A DNA stretch of 64,000 nucleotides from Numida meleagris. Its lineage: Eukaryota > Chordata > Aves > Galliformes > Numididae. Below the pieces are notes generated by a model, which saw only the letters and a program-made list of their open reading frames with translations, made no database searches and was not told the origin of the DNA. The DNA lies in contig NC_034409.1 in NCBI RefSeq assembly GCF_002078875.1, positions 104,890,990 to 104,954,989 on the forward strand. The letters are read 5' to 3'. Shown in pieces: positions 1 through 12,066 of the stretch (position 1 is its first letter; every line of letters begins with the position of its first letter). The position numbers and the translations under genes were made by a program.

Positions 1-3000
1 AGCAAATCATTGATCATACTCTCAGATGGAGTTTTACCTTTCAGTCTAAAGTGTAATTAAGATTACTTTCTGTTTACTACAGCTAACTGATTTTGTTTTC
101 TGAAAATGAAGCCTTGTTACTCAGCTGACAAGCCTTGTTTGGTTTGCTGTGAAAATCCCAGAAGATTAAAGTTTGCTGCTCTAGTCTCCAGTTTGCTTAA
201 TCTATTTTACCACAGCATATCCTTTAGAAGCCTCAAGTCTCTCACCGAGATTTCTCCAGCTAGAATAACGTTGGCAGAACGCCTTTCTGATTTAAACGTG
301 GCTCTTGGGACCTTTTTTGCAGCCTGCTGAAACAGGCTTTGAGGGATGTAAAGAAATATATTGTATTACCTGTTTATTTTTTTTCTCCTTATAATTTGGA
401 CGTTTCTTTCCTCATATATTTGAGACAAAACACCAGTCCTGTCAATCAAGTGTAGACATCATGCACCTCCATCTGTCAGAAGGTCCAGATGCATTGTTTT
501 GCAATTTGCTATCAGAGCCTATTTATATATGTAGTTAATTTCTATTCATTATGAGGAGATGGATCTCTTCATCAAAAAGAAGTTTTTGACTTCTAACTCA
601 TAAAAGAATGCATAAAAGAAAGTAACAGTAATATAAATATGGAGATATAAATCCCACTGAAAGACGGATAAATGTATTATCAAGAAGAAAATTAACTGGA
701 AAAAATAATGTGCCATGCCAGCAGATCACAACTCAACTATTTAAGCTCAAATACAGTACAATGAAATTCAAACATAATACAAGTGAAGAAGGAATGACAG
801 TGATCATTATGATGCGGTTTTTATTGTCAGGGTGCATAATGTGGCCTTTAAGTCCATCCGCAGACTAAGGGCTCTCAGGTGTGCAGGTATGGAGATTGCT
901 GCTGACACATCCAAAAACTGAAATGGACATGAAAGACACAATGAGATGATGAGCTCAGCTGAAGCAGTAGCATCTGGGAATAAGTTTGTTGGCCAGAACG
1001 TAGTCAGCTAATGTGAAAAATATAAGGTGCGCAGGCATCTTCTCTTTGCCCATGTGAGAAGAGCAAAAAAGTTATCATTTAGCACTGACCTTGTGGTGTG
1101 TTGATGTGGCTAATACAACTTCCAATTCTAGGGCATGCACCGGCTCGAGCATCTATGCATTACTCTCCTCTATTCCAAACAGCCGTGCCTTAGCTGCACA
1201 CTGAAGTAGACGGAGTTTCTGCAGGTCAAGCACATTGGCTGCCTCCTTCAACCCAATTATATTTGGCTACCTACATCTGTTCTGAATCTGGCCCTTAGAT
1301 CAATGAAGAATATTCTGCAGAACTCCTCTTCCAAAAGTCCTCCAACAAAACAAAATGGTTTTTTTTGTTGCACTTTTTCATAAAAATACGAACATGAACT
1401 GTGCCATCTGTGAGGCCTCAAGCACACGGTACAGGTGAAAAGGCAGGTTTGTTTCTTGCCTACCTCTTCTCAGGCACTTCTCAAAGCAGTGAAGCCATGT
1501 AGATGACCTGCGATTTTGACCATTACTGTCAAGTGATATTCTTTATCAGCGCTAAAAAACAGGTTAGGAAAGGAATCTGCACAACTATAGAAAAGAGGAC
1601 GATGTATCTGACTTTCCCATTGTGTAAGACTGATCTCACTTCTATTACTAACACAATAAGTTAGATATCACAAGTCATCCCTACTGCTCTCAGTGCCATC
1701 ACTGAAATGATGGAGCAGTATATGACAAGTGACTTTCATTGGGCTGCAAAGTTTTAAGATTGAAAGCTGATGAAAATGTAGGTTTTCTGTTTGTACTTCA
1801 GACCTATCATCACCACAATGGCATCTACGGACATCAGATAGAATGCATACAGTTAAGTTTCCATCTGAATTTGAATGTTCTGGTATTTACGATAAGCAGC
1901 TCAACGTGCAAAGCTAACCTATAATGTGTAAAGAAATACTTGATATGATGAACTGTTTTAATCCATTTTTACTTTGCTTATATTAATCAGCTCAGGCTCT
2001 GGGAAAACATATGGAAGCAGTAAATGGTTGTCAGGGCACACAGAGACTCTTATTAGTGTCTCAGTGCAACATTCCGTTCTGTACATGCAGATTAACTACA
2101 AAATGAGGATATAAAAATTAAATATAACATTTAATGGCTAGGCATGTATCACAGAAGAACCTGGTGACTATTTCAACTTTTTTGGTTGTTTGCACCTAAA
2201 AATTTACAGCATCTTGACACAAATAATATCAAGTTCACATTTTCTTTGCAATACATTTTATGTATCTACCATCTTATATTCAAATATAAAACAAATAATC
2301 ATCTTGTTTAATCTTTTATACTTGCTAGGGAACTTGCAGTCATTTTTTAGACACATCACAGACAACTATTTTTAGAAACAGACTAGAGCTTCTGCTGGCA
2401 GGTTTTTAAGCACTTGTGACGGAATTGTGCTGCTGCTTATTAGGGGAAGAATCTTCCTTACCAAATATAGCCAAATATAGACAAAATTTATAGCCTTTTT
2501 GGAACAGGTCTAGCTACGTTGTAGGAATTAGACTTCCAGGCAGGCAAAAAGTCTGCCATTCCTCGCCCTGCCCCTCCCAGCCTTTCCAGCCACCTAGCAA
2601 ATTTGACTTTTTCTGAGAACTAAAGAAAGGGATTAATTAATGAAATCATTAATCTGTTGCTGCTTCACAGGTGATATTCCAATTTCAGCAGATATAAGAT
2701 ATATATATAATATATATAAGATATATAAGATATATAAGATATCAGCAGAAATAAGATACAAATGAATTTAAAAGGGATGAAAGGAGAAATGAAAACATTA
2801 TATGCATACATAGCTCTTCTTCTCCTGATTTAAAAGGCATGTTATTTACTTATGTATTTGTCAGGTTGCAAAAAAAGAAAAACTAAAAAGAATGAGTACA
2901 TTCTATTACTTTTGCAATACATCAAGGAGGACATTTTGCCTTCCTCTTGTAATACTCTTTCTTAGAACTCCACTACACCAGCCCAGATGCCTGCCTTTAT

Positions 3001-3195
3001 TGTTTTCCTTGTCAAGCATATGGAATTATTAAGATGTATGAAAACATTTACTTACGTGTTTTCTTTTGATTGAATATTGTGCTTTATTTTAGTATGCCTG
3101 CTGTCACTACTAATTCTTATCGTTTGAACTCATAAAGACGTTAATGACAAATTTCTTTACGAAAAAAAGAAAGAAGTCTGAAGATAGACATTTAC
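1..3195 (-). other. HLCS: HLCS intron (partial), downstream of the KWPND exon
   Basis: This is non-coding intronic sequence on the transcribed minus strand; its far end lies outside the window. I looked for the CGFNVTNS and C-terminal HLCS segments and found neither. Plus-strand open frames at 106-330, 1739-1924 and 2190-2375 resemble no family. An ATATAAG-type tandem tract lies at 2691-2742. About 1080-1320 is somewhat less AT-rich and holds clustered CpGs (caccggctcgagc near 1139), but I cannot assign it to a repeat or gene. Confidence 0.75.
2691..2742. repeat. ATATAAG tandem / AT microsatellite
   Basis: Units of roughly ATATAAG and runs of AT fill about 52 bp. The tract is flanked by near-identical words (cagcagatataagata on the left, cagcagaaataagata on the right), which suggests local duplication and slippage. 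It is likely polymorphic. Confidence 0.85.
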
Positions 3196-3310
3196 CAATA
3201 AGTATATGAAATGTTGTTTCAATAAGTGTAGAGGTTACCAGAACTCCACCAAGCTTCATAAGATCACTGTAATAAATATCATTTGGCCATTTCACTCGCA
3301 GGTCAATATC
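3196..3310 (-). CDS. HLCS: HLCS coding exon (KWPND motif)
   Basis: This is the third HLCS exon in transcription order. The acceptor is gtttctttag at 3311-3320 and the donor is TATTG|gtaaa at 3195. The 115-nt exon starts in phase 0, matching the phase-0 end of the exon at 6540. It encodes [19 protein letters not shown], then [15 protein letters not shown] and HILI, plus the first base of a Gly codon. KWPND is a signature of the BirA/HLCS/LplA fold: the Lys contacts the biotinyl-adenylate and the Asp lies near the ligand. LGGVLV is the following beta-strand (BirA: LAGILVE). The human segment is [20 protein letters not shown], then GGVLVNSTLMGETFYILIG (recalled). The expected continuation (CGFNVTNSNPT in human) is not found between 1 and 3195, so the remaining exons lie outside the window. 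Confidence 0.97.
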
Positions 3311-6300
3311 CTAAAGAAACAAAAACATACACATTTAGAAACACTCCACCCTCTTTTACCTAATATAAGAACATTGTTCACTTATCACTCCATATTCTAC
3401 ATTTTCTGTACATCCTTGTCTACTATCAGCTCTTCATAATAAGAACCTTTTCAAGTGTTCCACAAGTGATACTGAAAAAGCCATGGTAACTTGGTTACAT
3501 GTTCTACTAAGGAGGCTGGTAGCTGTCAGAGAGGTTTCTTTTTAGTTAAAAAAAAAAAAAAAGGTAAATAATAATGGCCTAGAGCAACCAAAAGGAGGAC
3601 TAAAGGTACTAGAGATTTATTGTCTCAAAATCATACAGTGTTACAGAATTCATTTACTTCATTCTTTAGGCCCTATTAAGGATTTAAAGGATCTGTTCAA
3701 GAAACATGAAAACTGTGCCAGCATGTGTGGAAAACTACAGACAAAGTGCAAGTGACCAGAGTAAATTCACAATAATATCAATGCTAGATTTGAGGATCTT
3801 TGCAGAAACCAGGCAAGGAGAAAAGGACACTCTGAATTTCAGAAAGGAAATTTAGCAGACAGGAGAAATTCCAGTTCACAGTTACGTAAATACTTCAGTA
3901 ACGTCTTAAATACATTCCCGCTTTCGGCAGCTATGCTCAAGCAACACCGTGGAGCTGGAAACACAAACTGTGCTGTATGACACCATTCCAGTGCAATAGA
4001 GAAGTTTTTGTTGAAACTACAGAACTGAACTGAACCTTGCACCGGCTACTTAAACACAAAAAGAAAGCAAATGTGCTTCCTGTAGTTTGAAAAACTGCAT
4101 ATGACCATATCCCAAGAGGCAAATTATGGGAGGTGCTCAAGGACTACAAGAGTCACATTCCCTCCTATTGTAGATTATGAAATCTCTTTATAGGATGTGT
4201 GAAAACTGCACCTGGGTTCATGTCCACTGCTCTGACAGATTTAAAGGCCAGATAGGAGTCCATTATACATACACGGACAGGAAATACTAACTGATTTCGT
4301 TATCAAAGCATTCTAAGAGAATATCCCCAATTCATATTCATTGTGGGAAATGACTCTTCACAGTGTGAAAGGCTTTACAGAAGACTCATGAGACGTGCAA
4401 AGTATGCCACAGTTAATCAGTATTATCAGTGCTAAGAGATCTTCTGACAGTAATCAAAGGAGAGCTTTCCATTCTTTCTGCAAAAGAATGCCAATATGCT
4501 CAGTAGTTCTTATTTACATAAAAAACATACACCTGTAAGACACCACACATCAGCACTTCAGTTGAGGTCACTAACAAGCATGAAAAACAATCAAATCAAT
4601 GGGGTATTTTAATGATGCGAGCTACACAGTAAAGACTTGTTTGCCACAAAACAAAGTTCTGCATAACTATCAGTATGTCAAAGAAATGAAAAAAAAGAAA
4701 TGAAAAAAAAGAACGAAGCATGTTCTTAATTTCCTTTACTAGAGAGAAATTTCTGCTGTTCTCAGAATGGGAAAGTAAAACACTCTCTGGATATAAGCTT
4801 GTTTGAATTTGCAGCACTAACATCTGATAGTAAAACTTACAATTGGAACTGTCATGTTTTCACAAAGAGAGCCCAGAACAAAGGCCTCAATCACTGCCTA
4901 TTTAGAGCTGCAAACATTCATGATAGAATCCTAAAAACAATGACTGGCTGATAAACTGAGACACATGTATTTTATATCTATGTATGGAAATTCTGACATG
5001 GATTTTGGGGATAGCGAACTACATTAAATTGTGTTAAAGTAAAGTAATATTAAGATTCTGACATACGCCCACAGAGGTACGGAAATTCAGAGGTAAGAAT
5101 GAAACCACTTTTCTAAATTAGCCCAATTTTTTCTGCTGCTGTGGTACGTCTGTTCATCCAACACTAAGAAAAGCCATGTGATACTCAAGTCCAAAAGGGA
5201 AATTTAAGCTTTGAGTTTCAGATATATCTTTGAATTTCCTTGCTTTAACGTATTTGAGTCCAGACCCTCAATGTTATTTTAACCCACTGTCTTGTATTTG
5301 ATTTACTGGGGGAGGGGAGGATGGGATGGGACACCACGACAACAGAATTCAATCCTCTGAATTATGTATAATAGAAGATTTTTTGAATTTGTGTTTCTCT
5401 ACTGTCAAAGAGATTGAATAGCTTTGCCTTGGTCAAATCAAGCTACTGAGAAGACAGGAAGTCTCCAATTAAGTTTGGTACCCCAATATCTGCATTCTTA
5501 GTTCACATTATATTTATATTAATACTTAGCATGTCAGTCACATTCTTCCTCTAGCATGGAATAAAATAAAATAAAAAAGACACAGGCAGGCATACAGAAG
5601 CAAAAACACCTCAATTCCTAAATTAACTCCTTCCCCAATCAGACTCATATTTTGTAAAACTAACCCTTGTCCCTTCCATTTTAAATGGTTAAATTATTCA
5701 CTCCAGCCAAATACTTTATACTGTAAATTTTAGCCTGAAGCATTTTGCTTTTATAGTCAAGTTATGAAGCACTGAAGTTAGAAGGTTTTAATAGAAAGGC
5801 TGACAGACCCTAAACTACAGCAAAGCTACTGGGTGCCACTATAATAAAGTTCATGTGTAAATGTGTATAAGTCATTGATTTTCTGTAATATAGGAAACAT
5901 ATGCTTTAGTTAACTACTTCTGTAAAATACCAAAGTTTTATAGTTAGCAAATATTAGGAAATGGTAACATTAAAAAGGAGATATATGAGGTGCTGAAGAA
6001 GACTGGTTCTTCATTTTAATACTGATGACAGGACACTTGATTCCCTCTTGAGAGCAATACTCCTAAGTTCTTGCCTTAGAAATCAGTTTTCAACGTTAAA
6101 TAAGCGTTGGAAAAATCCTTTAAAAGGGATAAAGTGACCACTGAAACAGCACTGACAAAAAAAGCAGAAAAGGATTTGTCAATTTTATTCGTTTTTCCTT
6201 CCTTTCACTTCCCCTGCTACTTCAGAACTAAAACAAATTAACTCAATTGTTAGACAAACAAAAATGACATTTTCTTTACTGCTGAAGATTGAATCTTAAG

Positions 6301-6539
6301 TTTCATCAGATTATGAGAGAAGAAAGGGTAGTATACTCAGCTCAATAAAAGACAGTATTCCTCACATGCATACTCGATTTCTTAAAACATATAAATAATC
6401 AAGTATGTACAAAGGTTAAACTTACTACTGTTGTTTACCACTGTGTTAGTGTTGAGTCATTCAATGCATAGAAGACAGAGTAAAAATCAGATTTTAATAA
6501 AAGAGGAAACAAATTTTGAGGTTAATTAAAATGAGTTAC
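3311..6539 (-). other. HLCS: HLCS intron between catalytic exons
   Basis: A 3.2-kb intron joins the exons ending at 6540 and starting at 3310 (phase 0). It carries a 15-nt A run at 3548-3562 and a short tandem of AAAGAAATGAAAA units at 4681-4713. No transposon or RNA gene was recognised. Minus-strand frames at 3839-4140 and 4596-4823 look like chance. Confidence 0.85.
4681..4713. repeat. Short purine-rich tandem repeat
   Basis: Two to three copies of a roughly 14-bp unit (AAGAAATGAAAAAA) lie head to tail inside an HLCS intron. This is slippage-type repeat with no evident function. Confidence 0.7.
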
Positions 6540-6700
6540 CTCATATCCTGGTATTGATCTAACTGACTCTACCACTGCCAAGGACACTAGGTGTTGAATA
6601 AAAGGAATTCTCTGGCCCAGGTTGGAATGTAGAGGAATTGTGATATGTAAAGTGGATAGTGCACAGCCCACGGGACTGAGCCAAACATTTCCGCCACGAC
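6540..6700 (-). CDS. HLCS: HLCS coding exon (GRGG motif, catalytic core)
   Basis: This is the central catalytic exon of biotin-protein ligase. The acceptor is ccctccccag at 6701-6710 and the donor is GAG|gtaact at 6539. The 161-nt exon starts with the last two bases of the Gly codon, giving [20 protein letters not shown] across the junction, then [19 protein letters not shown] and [13 protein letters not shown], and ends in phase 0. GKGRGGNVW is the eukaryotic form of the BirA GRGRxxW motif that binds biotin and biotinyl-AMP. The human disease change R508W falls here (from memory). Substitutions against human are conservative (LISIPLRSQ to HITIPLHSN). The minus-strand frame runs on past both exon ends into intron, so a plain ORF call would overextend it. 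The conserved block stops exactly at the splice sites. Confidence 0.97.
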
Positions 6701-7570
6701 CTGGGGAGGGGGAGAAAAAAAATAACTTCAACACAGGAAAAAAACATTTATAAAAACATCACTTTGTTAATGTAGACAACTACATAAAGAGGAAGGTTTG
6801 ATAGTACCCACCTGAGAACACACCATAAGTCCTGTAAAAGAGTTTCCAAACTAATTTTGAAAGAAAACTAGTTAAACGGTTAAAGTGCAAAACTTCTTCT
6901 TTGAAAAAAAATCACAAAAACAAGCAGGTTGTTTAATGTGCATGCTGCTGCTTGGTTTCCTAGAATGTCCTAAATGACTTGTTTCCAATATCTTCCTGCT
7001 ATTGGGTTACAAACACTTTCCAAATAATATTGCTTTGTTTAAGTGAAGAAGTATTTGTGAAGACACTTTTTCCATCCATATTGTGAATCAACTTGACACA
7101 AGCTAGATTTCAGCCAGAAACTGGTTAACCATCTTCATGTAGATCTATGTTCAGAAGAGCTTATTAGCCTGGGCATTGTGCTTTTCTAATAATCTGAAAG
7201 TGGCTTTTAAATCAGTGGCAGCACCCTCCTAGGAAAAAGGAGGGTGCTGATTTGGAAGTCTGACTTGTATTACACTAAATGCATAGTGATGGCAGTTTGC
7301 ATGGCTGCAGAGATTTTTGGCAGAAACTAGAAGACCACTAAATCATTTCTGCAAAAGTCACCAAACATCCTGAAAATGTTTACTTTGGTCTCTGTTAACT
7401 TAGGTTTTGAATTTAAATCCACAATTCAAGCAAAAGAAGAGGACACTATTATTCTGTAGTTTATTATCAGAAATACTCATATGTATCTTTAGTGTAACTA
7501 TGTGACATTAAAATGTCCTATTCCATATGTTCAATATGCATTTATTAGCACTTGAAGGAAACTTACTAAC
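6701..7570 (-). other. HLCS: HLCS short intron containing a perfect inverted repeat
   Basis: An 870-bp intron in phase 1 separates the GRGG exon from the exon before it. Apart from the polypyrimidine acceptor at 6701-6720 (minus strand), the notable item is an inverted repeat with 12-bp perfect arms (cagcaccctcct at 7219-7230, aggagggtgctg at 7238-7249) and a 7-nt loop. No coding sequence was recognised. Confidence 0.85.
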
Positions 7571-7638
7571 CTTTCCCTTGTGTTTGTCGAACAGCAACTG
7601 CTATTAAACCCATCTCCTCAGGCAACTTGAACATTAAC
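7571..7638 (-). CDS. HLCS: HLCS coding exon (start of catalytic domain)
   Basis: Holocarboxylase synthetase attaches biotin to the biotin-dependent carboxylases in cytosol and mitochondria, through a biotinyl-5'-AMP intermediate. Read on the minus strand, a pyrimidine-rich acceptor ends in cag at 7639-7640, and the donor is AAAG|gttagt at 7570. The 68-nt exon completes one codon, then encodes LMFKLPEEMGLIAV and AVRQTQGK, and ends with the first base of a Gly codon. Human HLCS has [23 protein letters not shown] at this place (recalled), with the same splice phase into the next exon. RQTxGKG leads into the glycine-rich biotin/AMP loop. The exon is too short for an ORF scan and was found by reading upstream of the next exon. 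The preceding human segment (...TPTTMRLLDG) was not found anywhere to the right in this window. Identity is near certain; the splice sites are canonical. Confidence 0.93.
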
Positions 7639-10600
7639 CTGCCAATTAAGGGAAAAAAAACATGCTTATCAGCTGGAACACTAAGCTACATTCATGAAAA
7701 TTTAGGTTTAAATATCGGGTAATATTTTACATTAACATTGCGCTACCATTTATCCATTTTCAGTTAATATTTATTCTTGACTAAAAAGCATTAGAATATT
7801 TTTAAAAGATTAATTGAAAAATTATCATGTAAAACATTACTGTATCTATTACACTGGAAAAAAATATAGCTGTAGTTCATTCAAGGTGCCTTCTGATAAC
7901 ACACGTTTTGCATTTCTTCGCATTTTCTTGAATTGCTTATTTTTTGTGTGTTGCTATCTTCAGCAAGTGACAACTAGCAATTCTAGACATTTGTTTCTAC
8001 TTAAAGCAAATTTTTGTTCATACTACAGAATATAACAGCAGCAGTTTCTGATTATTTAGAAAACCAATATGGTGGCAATAAAGCAGTTTAAAAGATACAC
8101 TATCCCCTGAGAACTAATTATGATTTAACTACAGTAAATAAATCTACACCTTCTGAGAGCTCTAGAGAACACTGGCTTATTTTAGGCTTGTGTTCTGCTT
8201 TTAAAATAGTTTCACTTAAAAGAATACTAACTTTCCTCTGGGGATAAGTAGAAAGTGCACTTTAACACCACCAAATGAGTCAATGCTAGACTTAAAAAAG
8301 AAGAAAAAAAAACCTACTGTGAGAACTTTGTTCAAGCTGCTTTAAAACAGATCTGAATTGTACTATGATCCTTCTTCATTTCACATTTTTGGGAAGAGTT
8401 ATTTAACAGATAAAACAGATATTCAAGATGGTGCCAGCAAGGCAAACCCAGAGAGTGATTAATAGCCTAAAAAGCCTCCTTCTAATATGGGCACAAATAT
8501 CATGTTGTTCATTCATACAAAAGTGGTCTTGTCTTGGAGATAAGTGCAGTCCAATCCTTCAAAACTATTTTCTTTGAATTTCAGATACATATGAAAAGTG
8601 CTTAAAGTTGTGAAATCAAGCATCACTGAGCAGAAGGGACCAGCTCCAAGCAGTACGGCCCCACTGCTCACCAGACACAAACGTTTTGGCAGACATCAAG
8701 CTAAGGAAACATCCGTCTGTCCTACTTTGCAGTTTGAAAAGGATGTTAGGAACTTGAGGGGCAACATCAATAGCAAGAAGTTTCAGAATAGTTTTCAAAT
8801 GGTTGACTTGATTTCATAATGATCAAAATGGTACGTTATCTGAAGGCTCAAACAATGTCTGAATTATAAATATCTTTACTAATTATAAATATTTTTGAAT
8901 GAAAACTAACAGAAGCCTTGACAGATGCATCAAAATTTTTCCACAGCACCACAGAACCAGTGAGACGTTGTTAACAGCAATAGCCAGACCTCTTTGACAA
9001 TTCCTTTCCATCTTACATGAGTTACAGTTTGACAATTCATACCTTTGGACACTATGAATTATTTGCCAAGACTATGATCACTTATCTACTGTCAACATTG
9101 AGAAAACACCCCCACTTATGCTGGGATCTAGCAGAAAATCCTAGGCAGCTCTTCATGCCCATGTGGCTTCAGCACTGTCATCTGGGAACAGCATGATTTC
9201 AGTTACCACACCAAGTTCATAGTATTACAACAAGAAAATCTTATTTAAATTTGGATGCACAGTTAGGAAGAGATTACAGGCTTTGTCAAAATACTGATTT
9301 CTGTTTCTTCTCCATTCATACTTGTTTATAAATAGGAAAAAAAAAGTACTGTGCTGCCATGATTGGAGGAAAATAATCAAAGTAGGAAAAAAAGTAAGTA
9401 CGAATCCAAAACACAGGCTTTAGAACAAAGAGATATGATCAACAGAATGCATGAATGTAGCTATTAGAGGCTTGGCAGCAGGTAACAACTTATTAACCAC
9501 AGAGACTGAGTTTGTGCTTTTAAGGGTCATGAAGATATTCTTCAAGACGGATGCAACATGGGGAAGTTGTTAATACCCAGACTGATATAGCAAGAGAAAG
9601 AGAGATTTATTTTTACTATTTCCTGAGATTGCTCTGGGAATACCATAAAGTCTGAGATAGTAAAAGAGAAAAAAACAACAGCACAATCCTCCTCCAGCTT
9701 CAGAGCTTTGTAAATTGCGTGTGCTTGCTAGTTTTTTTTTTTTTCTGAGAGAAACAACTTGTATTTCCCTTTCCAGAAAGAGTAACTGTACGTGCACTTT
9801 TTTGCATTTTGACTTCCCCTCTTTTCTTTCAACTTAATCGCTTGCAGACGTAACTATTTCATTTTTCTGCAGAGTAACTTAATCACAATGTTCACCATGT
9901 TTTTCTCCTAAATTTTTGCCTTCATGAAATTCTCTGTTCTTTATTCTGTTCTGTAACAAAATTGCTCTATAAATTAAGTCAAAAGACCACACTGAAATAC
10001 AAGAGCGGGGAAATATGGAACATCTGAAAACAAATTTACTCATCAGGAAAAATATCAGACAGCACTTATACGTCCACAGATAAAGATACTTGAATTGTAT
10101 GTAAATTTTTCTTCTCTGCCTTGACCATTTTTGTGGGATTTTCCAAAACGTAAGCAAAGCGCTTTTGGTATGCAAGAACATTATAGCAGTTGAAATATTA
10201 AGAGAGATTCTTGCATAATTTTACTACACCCTGAAACACATACTATGAGTGCTGTCAAGAGCAATAAACAATACCTAATTACTTTAGAGAAATTTCAAAT
10301 CTGAGAATGTATCTGCGCTTATGACCAATCAACACAATGACTTTTCTTCTGACGTGAATGTTATACGGGAATTGAAACCACAAAAACTATGTTTGAATTA
10401 TGTTAGCGGCCTGACAACTATAAATTTCATTGATGTTGTGGGTTTAAGGTTGAAATTCTCATTAATGCATCCTGCTGTGTTACAGTATTGCAGAGGTATT
10501 ACAACAGGCAGCATTACATTCCAGATGTTAAAATACCTGGGCACAAGCGGGTGAGTTATGAACAGATTTCTTCCTTCACTCCAAGTTTCTGAAAATCTCA

Positions 10601-10969
10601 CTCTCAAATAGCTTGTTTGTAACTACTGTTTACACAGGAAATTATAAAATAACATAAAAACTTTCAATGTTTAGTTGAAAGGAAAATAACATATCTTTTG
10701 ATAAGTTTCTTGTACTACTTTGGACAAAAAGGTGGCCTGAACACTTGCTTTACTAATTTATATCCACTGTTTCTGTTCATTACATCCAGTCTGAAAACAA
10801 GTACTGTTGATGCCCACTAATATTTTTCCTAAACTCTCCATTGCTCTCCATTTCCTCTTCATAGCACTCAATTACATGGTGCTGTGTTTGATTCCAGGCT
10901 GTGTGTGTTGAATGGCCTGCCAGAGGGCATGCTGGCCAAGCATAACAGATCTCTTGAGTCCACACTGTA
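7639..10969. other. Unique AT-rich intron sequence, no gene seen
   Basis: No repeat family or coding segment was recognised. The open frames at 7814-8035, 8598-8819, 9570-9797, 9879-10181 and 10321-10607 lack similarity to anything I know and overlap on both strands. A T run lies at 9732-9744. From about 10850 the sequence may already belong to the decayed CR1 that is clear after 11050. Confidence 0.6.
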
Positions 10970-11338
10970 GACTTTATTAGTGGCAGCACTGATCTGGGTC
11001 CCTCTTCCCTACCTGGAAGCCTGTTTTCAAGAGAACATGAAAACATGAAGGAACAGCTCAAACATATGCAGTTCTTCTGCAAAGTAGGCGGCAGACTGAT
11101 TAAGGGCTGGTGGGCCACAATCAGAGCAGAAGCCAGCAAGAATGACATCATGGTGGGAGGGAATTTGTTACAGGCCAAAAGGATAAAGGAGAAAAAGTCT
11201 TTTTGAACAGCTTGAGAACATCTGCAGATGTCAGATCCTGATTTCTATGGAAGACTCTAATCTCTCTGATATCTGTTAGAAGGAAACAAAGTGGGATGCA
11301 AGCAATCCAGGTGACTTCTGGAGGATGCCAGAACACAA
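10970..11338 (+). mobile_element. CR1 LINE remnant, 5' part (endonuclease side), split by a Charlie insertion
   Basis: The plus strand reads like decayed CR1 ORF2 upstream of the reverse transcriptase. It includes the words leading to gttacaggcc, then gactctaatctctctgatat (CR1 consensus gactttaatctccctgatat, endonuclease region), and ends in gcaagcaatccaggtgactt. It stops at 11338, where a hAT-type element begins; matching CR1 sequence resumes at about 12067. The left edge is approximate and could reach about 10850. The frame is broken by stops, so it is a dead copy. The minus-strand open frames at 10780-11462 are its antisense shadow. Confidence 0.7.
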
Positions 11339-11346
11339 ATGTTAGG

Positions 11347-12058
11347 TCACATGCATCCAATCTGCAGCCCATAGACTGCATGCGGCTCTGGACTGCCAGC
11401 AATGCAACCCCACAGGATTGTAAACTGTTAGCATTACTATGATTTTTAGTGATATTTTTCATGAGTTGATCATGTGTAGCTTGAGTATGGACAGCGTAAG
11501 CGACTAGAAATGCTGTGTTATTTTGTAAAATAATTTAATAAGTTAGCACATTCATTGTGGAATAAATATCCTGAACACTTGTGTGGTGCTTACAAATTTT
11601 GCAATTTTCAACATCTCAAAAATTCACAAACGTATAAAATAACTTTTGATACATGATTTGTTTTTAATTAGTTTTGATTAGTTTAATTAGTTTGATTAGT
11701 TTTTAATTAGGATTTGATTAGTGGTTTTGGGAGTACGTACATTTATGAACAACTCTTTTCAAGGATGAAGCTCACAAACATAAAAAATCCTTGATGAACA
11801 CCTTGAGAACTCCCTAAGAATTGCAACCACTTCCATAGTACCAGACACCGATGCATTAATTTCACAAAAAAAAGTCAAATATCCCATTGGTTTAATGTTT
11901 TTGTTGCCTTCCTTTTTAATATTTTAATTAAAAATATATTTTAAAAAGAAGCTTTGTTACTTATATACATTAACTATATTATATATTTTACATGCAGCCC
12001 AAAGACAACTCCTCTTCACACAATGCAACCCAGGCAAGCCAAAAGGTTGGTCAACCAT
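11347..12058 (-). mobile_element. hAT-Charlie-like non-autonomous DNA transposon
   Basis: The right end read on the minus strand (ccaaccttttggcttgcctg) closely follows the Charlie terminal segment recalled as ccaaccttttggcttccctg. The left end read on the plus strand (gcagcccatagactgcatgc) follows the other Charlie end (gcggcccacgggccgcatgc). The element is about 712 bp with no transposase frame, so it is a non-autonomous derivative. Flanking 8-mers ATGTTAGG (11339-11346) and ATATTAGA (12059-12066) match at 6 of 8 bases, as expected for an old hAT 8-bp target-site duplication. It is inserted inside a CR1 copy. An internal tract of TTGATTAG/TTTAATTAG units lies at 11661-11722. Confidence 0.75.
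11661..11722. repeat. Tandem TTAATTAG/TTGATTAG array
   Basis: About 60 bp of head-to-tail units, each ending in ATTAG, lie inside the Charlie-like element. The array packs at least five TAAT/ATTA cores. It is probably slippage within the transposon. Confidence 0.8.
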
Positions 12059-12066
12059 ATATTAGA

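Noticed and set aside
1..3195. Search for the last HLCS exons (CGFNVTNS..., C-terminal domain)
   Set aside because: No minus-strand segment resembling these was found, so they are taken to lie outside the window.
10780..11462. Two long minus-strand open frames (132 and 104 codons)
   Set aside because: They lie antisense to CR1 ORF2 remnant sequence and the Charlie end; shadows of repeats.
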